Part shown: positions 17,237 to 24,224 of the stretch, piece after piece
Layout: every line of letters starts with the position of its first letter
Position numbering within the stretch: position 1 is the stretch's first letter
From: Marinifilum flexuosum
GTDB taxonomy: Bacteria > Bacteroidota > Bacteroidia > Bacteroidales > Marinifilaceae
NCBI RefSeq assembly: GCF_003610555.1
Contig: NZ_RAPQ01000008.1
Location: 1,976,490 to 2,040,489, forward strand
Length of the DNA: 64,000 bases
Direction of reading: 5' to 3'
Program-made: the position numbers and the translations under genes
The notes under the pieces: generated by a model
What the model saw: the letters and a program-made list of their open reading frames with translations, nothing else
Databases searched by the model: none
What the model was told of the DNA's origin: nothing

Positions 17237-17803
17237 TGTATTTATAGTGGAAGCTGTATCGTCAACAGATATTTTTGTATCATCCCCACACTTTTCTGTG
17301 TCATAAACCGAGGCTGCTGTCATCCCCAGAATTTTTTGTATCTCAAACGTCTTGCTTTGTATCGTCAACAAACATTTTTGTGTTGTCCCCACACTTTTCT
17401 GTGTCATAAACCGAGGTTGCTGTATCATCCCCAGAACTTTTTGTGTCATAAACGTCTTGTTCTGTATTGTCAACCAACACGCTTTGTATCATCCCCACAC
17501 TTTTCTGTGTCATAAACCGAGGCTGCTGTATCATCCCCAGAACTTTTTATGTCATAAACGTCTTGTTCTGTATCGTCAACCAACACACTTTGTATCATCC
17601 CCAGAACTTTTTATGTCATAAACGTCTTGTTCTGTATCGTTAACCAACACACTTTGTATCATCCCCACACTTTTCTGTGTCATAAACCGAAGTTGCTGTA
17701 TCATCCCCAGAACTTTTTGTGTCATAAACGTATTGCTCTCTATCGTCAACCAACACACTTTGTATCATTTCAAAATCTTTCTGTATCACAAACACAGACT
17801 TTC
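17237..17803. repeat. 21-bp-period minisatellite (about 27 units)
   Basis: Units of mostly 21 bases (20-22), nearly all beginning TGTATCAT or TGTGTCAT, run without a break. They alternate as TGTATCATCCCCACACTTTTC, TGTGTCATAAACCGAGG, TGTATCATCCCCAGAAC, TGTGTCATAAACGTC and TGTATCGTCAACC types, giving a superrepeat of about 106 bases. On the minus strand the 21-base units read as heptapeptides ending in DDT or YDT (for example EKCGDDT, EQDVYDT). The 22-base unit shifts the frame once per superrepeat, so no long protein is encoded. It is not CRISPR: there are no unique spacers. Confidence 0.9.
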
Positions 17804-17917
17804 ATCTCATTCCCGGGTACTTCTCTTGCATTAACAGCAGCATTTCAATCTTTTGCAGTAAATTTAAATATTGGATACATTAAAATTTATTTGTTCATTT
17901 AGGGAGACTTTGTTTTT

Positions 17918-18198
17918 ATCCGGTGACTTATTGTTTGTCTACAAATTATTTCATTTATAGCGCTTGTATGAACGAAATAATTAATAAGCCACCGGATACT
18001 TTTAGTTTCTTTCAATGGGTGATCTTATGAATCTGCCTGTTTCAAGTAATAAGTTTACGCTATACATCATACTTATTTATAATTCACAAAAACTGTAAAG
18101 TACAATACAAGCGTAAATATATGTTTGTGGGATATATTTAGGTTCATTTAAAGAACCTTATAAATGAAATGTCGGTTTCCCGATTAATTTGTAGACAA
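17918..18198. repeat. Nested inverted-repeat structure
   Basis: ATCCGGTGACTTATT (17918) is answered by AATAAGCCACCGGAT (17983), with one mismatch. Independently TTGTCTACAAATTA (17934), ATTTCATTTATA and CGCTTGTAT recur inverted and in mirror order as ATACAAGCG (near 18105), TATAAATGAAAT (near 18158) and TAATTTGTAGACAA (18185). The small palindrome AGGTTC-N7-GAACCT sits at 18140-18158. No gene is present. It could be a decayed mobile-element end pair or a large RNA hairpin. Confidence 0.6.
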
Positions 18199-18664
18199 TA
18201 TAAAGGTAAACAAAATAAATTGATAAAAACAAAAAAAAATATTGGATAATTGAAATAAATTTTAAAATAACTTAATCCGATGGAGAGAATTAAATAATAC
18301 ATAAGGCATTCAAGTGGGATGGCAAACAAAAGGCCTGAGAAATTTCAAGAGCTTTATAATTGTTGTAGGAATACACCTCATCAGCGCAAATCATATTCAT
18401 CATCAACATCTGTGTTTACACCTTTGAGATCTTTATGAATCTACTTCCTTTCTCCTTTTTCCTTTCTCCTTTCTCCTTTGACCTTGTTTCTTGGGCTTTG
18501 GAATTTGTGTTTTGGAATTTACTGCTGATGCTCACTACTTCCTGAACTTTTTTACGATTCTACCTTTCGACTATTCGACTATTCGACTTTTCTACGATTC
18601 TACCATTCTACCTTTCTGCTTTTCCAGACTCTTTGACTCTTCCAGACATTACGACTTTAGGCTT

Positions 18665-18804
18665 CTTCCGTCGCATGTGAACGATCTTTATTAACCAAGG
18701 GCATGTAGTTGCGACGACATTTGCATGAATCATATACCTTGGGCTACATTCGCTTTGCTCATTTGCCCAAAGCTATAAAGATTACGCCCCTCTGGGGCTA
18801 TACT
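18665..18804 (+). repeat. Structured 140-bp repeat, copy 3
   Basis: CTTCCGTCGCATGTGAACG through GCCCCTCTGGGGC, with both inner stems kept (CCTTGGGC pairs with GCCCAAAG here). Confidence 0.85.
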
Positions 18805-18943
18805 TTGAGTCTTATGGACTCACTTCTTTCTGAACTTTTCTACGATTCTACCTTTCGACTATTCGACTATTCGACTATTCGACTTTTCTACTATTTTACT
18901 ATTCGACTTTTCTACCTTTTTACTTTTCGTTTTCCTTTAAAAA

Positions 18944-18981
18944 GAATAAAGCCTCAAAGATGAATTCCTTGAGGCTTTTAT
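18944..18981 (-). terminator. Terminator of the 45-residue small gene
   Basis: ATAAAGCCTCAA and TTGAGGCTTTA are complementary around an 11-base loop, starting about 20 bases after the stop of the small minus-strand gene. Flanking A and T runs would let it work in either direction. Confidence 0.8.
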
Positions 18982-18999
18982 TATTGAATATTTATTTCT

Positions 19000-19137
19000 T
19001 TAGAAACAAAAATCCAAAACTTTAGCGGCATTTTCCTGGTCACCATTCTCTAAAAGATCCTGGGCCATTTTAATCAATTGATTGTCTGCCGCTCCATTTT
19101 TAATAGCTTCCGCTATTTCCTTTGGCAAGTTTTCCAT
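19000..19137 (-). CDS. Small protein of 45 residues, function unknown
   Basis: Reading minus from the ATG at 19137 gives a 45-residue protein beginning MENLPKEIAEAIKNGAADNQ and ending AAKVLDFCF. It is acidic, strongly helical and has no membrane segment or signal. Unlike the low-complexity DNA around it, its codon pattern looks coding. It has its own terminator just downstream and a Bacteroidota-type -7 element (TACATTTG) about 33 bases upstream, so it appears to be a real monocistronic gene inside repeat island II. I know no family for it. A regulatory or toxin/antitoxin-like role would be a guess. Confidence 0.7.
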   Translation of the reverse strand: MENLPKEIAEAIKNGAADNQLIKMAQDLLENGDQENAAKVLDFCF

Positions 19138-19169
19138 TGTAGTAAGTGTTTTAAAAAAGTAGTGTTATG

Positions 19170-19199
19170 CAAATGTATAAAAATAATTTATATTGTCAA
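19170..19199 (-). promoter_or_regulatory. Candidate promoter of the 45-residue gene
   Basis: On the minus strand TACATTTG matches the Bacteroidota -7 consensus TAnnTTTG exactly, with TTGAC 18-19 bases upstream in place of the -33 TTTG. The start codon lies about 33 bases downstream. Confidence 0.55.
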
Positions 19200-19521
19200 T
19201 CTGTCAAATGTGTCAACTTATATTTTTAATGGTAAAATAATGCCATTTCATTATCGAAAACGTTTGATTCGTCTATAGGTAGTCAAAATGTCTCACAGTC
19301 CAGTAGTCGAATTGTCCGACTGTTGAATGGCAGGAAACACTTTCTCCTTTTTCCTTGGGCTTTGGGTTTTGGAATTTACTGCTGATGTTCACTACTTCCT
19401 GAACTTTTCTACGATTCTACCTTTCGACTATTCGACTATTCGACTATTCGACTTTTCTACTATTTTACCATTCGACTTTTCCAGACTCTTTCACTCTTCC
19501 AGACATTACGACTTTAGGTTT

Positions 19522-19592
19522 CTTCCGTCGCATGTGAACGATCTTCATTAATCAAAGGAATGTAGTTGCGACGACATTTGCATGAACCATAT
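19522..19592 (+). repeat. Structured repeat, copy 4 (first half only)
   Basis: CTTCCGTCG through CATGAACCATATA is kept; the CCTTGGGC and GCCCC hairpins are replaced by a CTCCTTT tract, so the element breaks exactly between its two structural modules. Confidence 0.85.
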
Positions 19593-19756
19593 ACTTTCTC
19601 CTTTTTCCTTTCTCCTTTCTCCTTTCTCCTTGGGCTTTGGGTTTTGGAATTTACTGCTGATGTTCACTTCTTTCTGAACTTTTCTACGATTCTACCTTTC
19701 GACTATTCTACTTTTCCAGACTCTTTGACTCTTCCAGACATTACGACTTTAGGTTT

Positions 19757-19898
19757 CTTTCGTAGCATGTGAACGATCTTCATTAATCAAAGGAATGTAG
19801 TTGCGACGACATTTGCATGAACCATATACCTTGGGCTTCATTCGCTTTGCTCATTTGCCCAAGGCTATAAAGATTACGCCCCTCTGGGGCTATATTTA
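19757..19898 (+). repeat. Structured 140-bp repeat, copy 5
   Basis: Full-length copy with perfect CCTTGGGC/GCCCAAGG and GCCCCTCTGGGGC stems. Its first stem is altered (CGTAGCA instead of CGTCGCA). Confidence 0.85.
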
Positions 19899-20346
19899 CT
19901 AGTGATTAATAGCCAATTGCTGTTAAACCTGCCTGCTGTAAGCTGAATACTTTTCTGTAGAGTCACATGGTCACACAGTCAAATTGTCCTACAAAGTCAA
20001 GCATTCCTATTTTTACGTCATCCTTTCTCCTTTCTCCTTTCTCCTTTTGATTTTCTACCTTTCGACTATTCGACTATTCGACTATTCGACTATTCGACTT
20101 TTCTGCTATTCGACTTTTCTGCTATTCGACAGCAAGAACAAAAGAGGTACAGCCCTATGTACTTCTTGTAATTATTCATTGCTCATTATTAATTACCAAT
20201 TGTCATTTCCACTTTTTGCCTTTTTATTATCAAAACTTAAAATTAATATGTTATATTTATGCTTTGATTAAGGTAGGCCCCCTTAAGTTCTTATTCTTAA
20301 TCAACTCAATTATTACAACTTAAACCCCTTCAAATAAAATTTAACA

Positions 20347-21516
20347 ATGAAGAAACATCGTATTCTTATCGTTGATGACATTCCTGAAAACATAAAAGTT
20401 TTACAAGCAATCCTTTCTGATTCTTCTTATGAAATTCAATATGCACTGAATGGTAAAGATGCTTTAATGTTTTGTGTAGCGGATAGTTTTGATTTGATAT
20501 TGCTGGATATCATGATGCCTGAAATGGATGGATATGAAGTTTGCAAGTATCTTAAATCAAAAGATAAAACCAAGGATATTCCAATCATTTACCTTACTGC
20601 TAAGGTAGATAGCGAGGACATTGTAAAAGGATTTGAAACGGGTGCACAGGATTATGTCACAAAGCCATTTAATCCTCAAGAGTTGATTGCTCGTGTAAAT
20701 ACACATCTCGAACTGAAGCATAAGAATGAATCTTTAAAGTTCATGAATTTGCAATTGGAAGAGCGTGTAGCTGCTCGAACCATGGAGTTGCAAGAGACGA
20801 ATGGTGAATTAAAAGAGGCAAACCTTCAGTTGGCAAAATTGGAAGATGCCAAGAACGATTTCCTTTCTTTAATGTCAACCGAATTGCGTGAACCATTAAA
20901 TGGGATTGTTGGATTTGCGGATATGTTGGAGTTTTCCATCAAGAACAAAACCAACTTGAAATATGTTCGCTTTATCAAGCAAGCTGTTGAAAAGTTGATT
21001 GGCGTTTCGGATATTGCCTTACTACTTTCTGCCTTACGATTCGAACGTTATGAGATGAAAGTGCAAGGATTGCCGGTATATGAAATCGTAAAAAACAGTT
21101 CCGATAAACTGAGAGGCCTGATTACCGAACGCAAGGTCAAATTGAAGATTGATATACCTAAAAACTACATCATTCGCGGTGACGAGCGTTTGTTATTGGT
21201 TTGCATGGAGAAAATCATTGAGAATGCTATTACCAATGCACCATCGCGTTCCGAAGTATATGTAGGAGCCGAATTGATGGGCCAAAAAATTAAGGTGTTT
21301 GTAAAGGATGCGGGAACTCATTTTGCCGCGGGAGAGGTGAATTACACCTTCCGATTCTTCGATTTGGAGAAAAACGAACGTACCGAAGAATTTAAAAGAT
21401 TTTCACCTGGTTTGGTAGCCGTTAAATTGGTAATGGATCTTCACAAAGCCAAAGTAGATGTTGAAAACCTAAAAGAGGGTGGGGTTTGTGTTTCATTTCT
21501 ACTTCCTGAGTATTAA
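20347..21516 (+). CDS. Response regulator fused to a degenerate histidine-kinase core
   Basis: Residues 1-125 form a complete receiver domain: acidic pair D10/D11, phospho-acceptor D54 in LLDIMMPEMDG, T84 and K106. A coiled coil (about 126-170) follows. The HisKA-like helix reads FLSLMSTELREPLNG, so the phospho-accepting His is Thr (T178). The ATPase part keeps the N box (ENAITNA) and DAG of the G1 box, but the G2 box is poor. It is therefore probably a receiver-controlled scaffold or pseudokinase, cytoplasmic, without an output DNA-binding domain. It is monocistronic between repeat island II and a terminator. No cognate kinase is adjacent. Confidence 0.88.
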   Translation: MKKHRILIVDDIPENIKVLQAILSDSSYEIQYALNGKDALMFCVADSFDLILLDIMMPEMDGYEVCKYLKSKDKTKDIPIIYLTAKVDSEDIVKGFETGAQDYVTKPFNPQELIARVNTHLELKHKNESLKFMNLQLEERVAARTMELQETNGELKEANLQLAKLEDAKNDFLSLMSTELREPLNGIVGFADMLEFSIKNKTNLKYVRFIKQAVEKLIGVSDIALLLSALRFERYEMKVQGLPVYEIVKNSSDKLRGLITERKVKLKIDIPKNYIIRGDERLLLVCMEKIIENAITNAPSRSEVYVGAELMGQKIKVFVKDAGTHFAAGEVNYTFRFFDLEKNERTEEFKRFSPGLVAVKLVMDLHKAKVDVENLKEGGVCVSFLLPEY

Positions 21517-21594
21517 AAGTTCTCAATAGTCAAATAGTCACAAAAGTCAAGCAGTCACACAGTTGAATGGTTGACTTTTGACAAATAATATTGG

Positions 21595-21639
21595 AGAAAA
21601 GCACAAATAGGTTTATTTATTATCTAATTGTGCTTTTCT
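21595..21639. terminator. Bidirectional terminator
   Basis: AGAAAAGCACAA and TTGTGCTTTTCT pair perfectly around a 21-base AT-rich loop, between the convergent regulator gene (+) and the four-helix-bundle gene (-). Confidence 0.8.
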
Positions 21640-21641
21640 TA

Positions 21642-21992
21642 TTATTTCAGGTATTTCATCATATTATATATGCTTCCTGATAAAAGGCGTGATTTAAATT
21701 CTAATTCTCGACTTTGATCTGAAGACATATAATGTAAATCAGATGCCAAATAGCTCATACTTCGTACTTCACCGCAGGAAGCTTTTGCAATGTCTAAGAA
21801 TCTATAAAACTCTTTATCCGAACTTCTCTCAAATCCTTCTGCGATATTATTCATTATGGATATTGCTGCACGTTGCATTTGATTTGTAAAACTCTTATCA
21901 TTGATATTATTACAATAGGCATAGACCAATTGAACTAAAGATCTGGCATCTTTCCAGATAAGTAAATCTTCAAACTGTTTAATTGTTGCCAT
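21642..21992 (-). CDS. Four helix bundle protein (S23 / IVS-protein family)
   Basis: A 116-residue all-helical protein with the family's landmarks: FEDLLIWKDARSLVQLVY at the N-terminus, QMQRAAISIMNNIAEGFERSS in the middle and FYRFLDIAKASCGEVRSMSYLA. These proteins occur in 23S rRNA intervening sequences and widely as stand-alone genes in Bacteroidota. Their cellular function is not established. The bundle is related to the Avd accessory protein of diversity-generating retroelements, but no reverse transcriptase is present here. The gene is single, with an octamer tract just upstream of its start and a shared terminator at its end. Confidence 0.92.
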   Translation of the reverse strand: MATIKQFEDLLIWKDARSLVQLVYAYCNNINDKSFTNQMQRAAISIMNNIAEGFERSSDKEFYRFLDIAKASCGEVRSMSYLASDLHYMSSDQSRELEFKSRLLSGSIYNMMKYLK

Positions 21993-22011
21993 TCTTTAAT
22001 GATTTTAACTT

Positions 22012-22091
22012 ATTCGACTATTCGACTATTCGACTATTCGACTATTCGACTATTCGACTGTGTGACTGTGTGACTGTGTGACTGTGTGACT
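22012..22091. repeat. Octamer tandem repeat (ATTCGACT)6 then (GTGTGACT)4
   Basis: Ten perfect 8-base units switch from ATTCGACT to GTGTGACT midway, between the start of the four-helix-bundle gene and the end of the DUF3857 gene. The same ATTCGACT word recurs in both repeat islands. Confidence 0.95.
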
Positions 22092-22109
22092 GTTTAGACT
22101 GATCGACAT

Positions 22110-24017
22110 TTAAATCTTCTTCAAAACCATCTTCGCCTTATCAGCTCTCACCACTGCTTTTTTGTAATTTCTTAAATCATCATATCGTTCCGCCGGTAAA
22201 TCAAACTTTTTGTATTCTACCTTTCTGATATAAGTCACTTTGTTGCCATCTTGTTTGGCTTCGCTATAGTAGTTGCCAAAATCCGATTCAATTGCTTTCT
22301 TCTCTGGAATACTTTCCATTTCATAGCCATCTGGTAGCGTAAACTGTATGCTATCGGTATCGCAATATTCACGCTTATAGTAGATGCCTGTTTTGCGATT
22401 CCTAACTTTTTTAGGTGCTTTACTGGTTCTGTTGATCAAATTAAGAGGAATGAATAAGCGATCACCCGATTGGGAAGCATAGTTTCTGATGTCAAGCTCA
22501 AGCTTCAATACAGAACTTGGAATTCTAGTTAATTCCTTGGATACTTCATGCTTGTTGATTTTAAAATCAGGAAGCTCCAAGTCGTTATAGATCTTCTTTT
22601 TCTGATCTTCAGGGCTTAGGTGAGAAAGTCCAGCCAGATATGAATACTGCAAACCCCGGCACTCTTCTGTAATGTTTGCAGTAGCGGTACCATCTGCATT
22701 AATAATGATCTTCCCACTTTTATTTTGGGTATTATCTTCCATTTTATATACTGGTGTTCGAACCAAATGTCCACCGTTTTCATTAATGGCAAGTACTGTT
22801 CTGTCATCAGTACTCGAACTTAAAAATCCACACGGACTAAATTTATTGGTACATTCCAGCCAAACCGTATCCTTTTGTAGAGGAACCATTAGTATGATGT
22901 GGTTTCCAAAGTTTTTAACGAAAGTGGTATCAAGATCACGTCGTTTATTTGCTGATGTGATAATGGTATAGTAGGATGGGATATCAATTACTTTAAGAAG
23001 GGTCTTCATGTAATTCGATAAAGCTTTACAATCACCGTAAGATTTATCCTGAACATCTTGAGCAGGAAATGGCTGCTGGCTTCCAATACCAACCTGAATA
23101 CTAACATAGCGGGTTTTATTTTGTAAGTATTCATAAAGGGTTTTCACCTTCTCAAATTCGGTCTTGCAATCTTTTACCATTTCTTTTACTTCAGTTATGG
23201 TATTTTCATCCAGAACATCTCTCCCTTGGTTTAGTTTAGAGAACCATTTTGCCAATTCGTTCCATGAGCTTGTATTCCCATCAATTTTATCGTACTGAAA
23301 TTTTGTAGGAGCACAAATTAACAATGGCCCTCGCGTTGAGTAAGGCGAAGCATAGGGTTCATACTTGTATGCTTTTAGATTGCTTGCTTTCCAATAATGA
23401 ATGGTTTTACCTTTGATATTTTTTACTTCAGGTTCAATTGTAGAACCGTAAAGTTTGTGTTTGAAACAAGATGGATCACTGGTTATAATTTTATAGGTAC
23501 TTGCTTGTACCGAACATCTGTAACCATCGTAAGGATACCAACCAGCAATGCTTGTGTATTCGTTTAATGTTTGATTGTATGAATATACAATGGTGTAAGG
23601 ATAATTCTTTTGAACGGTTTCATATTGTTTTACCCTGTTGTCAGAAAACATCGATTCACCAGAAGCACTATAGTCATTAATTTCGGAGGATTTTACCTTC
23701 TCGATTAGCATTCCTTCTGCATCATATATCACAATTTGTAAATTGCTTAAAGGCATCGATTTGTCGTAGGAGGCAAGCACCTCAGCATATTCATCGCCAG
23801 ACTCATTCAGGATGGTTATGGCTCTGTTGTACGAGTATTTTAAATTATAGATCGAATTGATTTCAACAATAGTCTCATCAAGTCTGATTACGGCATCTGC
23901 ATTTTCTTTTAGTTCTTCTGGTATCTCACTTACAGGAAAAATAGGCATTTTTTTTGCCGATAGTTGATGTGTACATAGAAATGTCAGGAGCAACAAATAA
24001 ATGTATCGAACTTTCAT
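22110..24017 (-). CDS. Exported DUF3857 / transglutaminase-like protein
   Basis: From the ATG at 24017 the protein is 635 residues with a signal peptide (MKVRYIYLLLLTFLCTHQLSA). The frame upstream to 24107 is open but unlikely to be used. The N-terminal half matches DUF3857; the middle has a transglutaminase-like core with Cys in SYGDCKALSNYMKTLL and His in FGNHIILMVPL, so the catalytic pair looks intact. The C-terminus is a beta-rich DUF2569-type tail. It is probably periplasmic or surface exposed. The family's substrate is not known. It lies downstream of a paralogue with a 207-base gap containing no clear terminator. Confidence 0.85.
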   Translation of the reverse strand: MKVRYIYLLLLTFLCTHQLSAKKMPIFPVSEIPEELKENADAVIRLDETIVEINSIYNLKYSYNRAITILNESGDEYAEVLASYDKSMPLSNLQIVIYDAEGMLIEKVKSSEINDYSASGESMFSDNRVKQYETVQKNYPYTIVYSYNQTLNEYTSIAGWYPYDGYRCSVQASTYKIITSDPSCFKHKLYGSTIEPEVKNIKGKTIHYWKASNLKAYKYEPYASPYSTRGPLLICAPTKFQYDKIDGNTSSWNELAKWFSKLNQGRDVLDENTITEVKEMVKDCKTEFEKVKTLYEYLQNKTRYVSIQVGIGSQQPFPAQDVQDKSYGDCKALSNYMKTLLKVIDIPSYYTIITSANKRRDLDTTFVKNFGNHIILMVPLQKDTVWLECTNKFSPCGFLSSSTDDRTVLAINENGGHLVRTPVYKMEDNTQNKSGKIIINADGTATANITEECRGLQYSYLAGLSHLSPEDQKKKIYNDLELPDFKINKHEVSKELTRIPSSVLKLELDIRNYASQSGDRLFIPLNLINRTSKAPKKVRNRKTGIYYKREYCDTDSIQFTLPDGYEMESIPEKKAIESDFGNYYSEAKQDGNKVTYIRKVEYKKFDLPAERYDDLRNYKKAVVRADKAKMVLKKI

Positions 24018-24224
24018 AGTATTGATTAAGATTTTAAAAATATCATATATTAACAATGAACGGCAAGCAAAGATCAATGGACAGATTTTATAGAAGAGGT
24101 AAAACAACTGGTAACCTTCTCCTAAAAGCAGATCGTCGATAAACGATTAGCACTCCATAAATTCTTTGCTCTACTGTTCATCACTTCATTAATAATTCAG
24201 CAATTGTAATTATCTATGAGAATT

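Larger units (their letters stand above)
18340..20280. repeat. Mosaic repeat island II
   Basis: This has the same vocabulary as island I: a phrase-like repeat near 18372-18460, CTCCTTT tracts (18450-18480, 19593-19626, 20024-20046), ATTCGACT octamer tracts (18565-18600, 18855-18900, 19425-19470, 20055-20130) and three copies of the 140-bp structured element. Tandem segments such as TTTACTGCTGATG-TTCAC followed by TTCTACGATTCTACC recur three or four times (about 18520, 18830, 19375, 19650). One small gene (19000-19137, minus) lies inside; nothing else looks coding. Confidence 0.85.

Noticed and set aside
17237-17803. CRISPR array
   Set aside because: Regular short repeats, but units are contiguous, with no unique spacers of constant length, and no cas genes are nearby.
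17171-17902. Several short open frames on both strands across the minisatellite
   Set aside because: They exist because the 21-base unit has few stops; frames shift once per superrepeat and no start, promoter or domain supports translation.
18144-18329. 61-residue minus-strand frame
   Set aside because: It overlaps the inverted-repeat structure, is AT-rich low-complexity, and has no promoter or family resemblance.
21642-21992. Diversity-generating retroelement (four-helix Avd-like protein)
   Set aside because: No reverse transcriptase, template repeat or variable-repeat target gene is present; the protein is the stand-alone S23 type.
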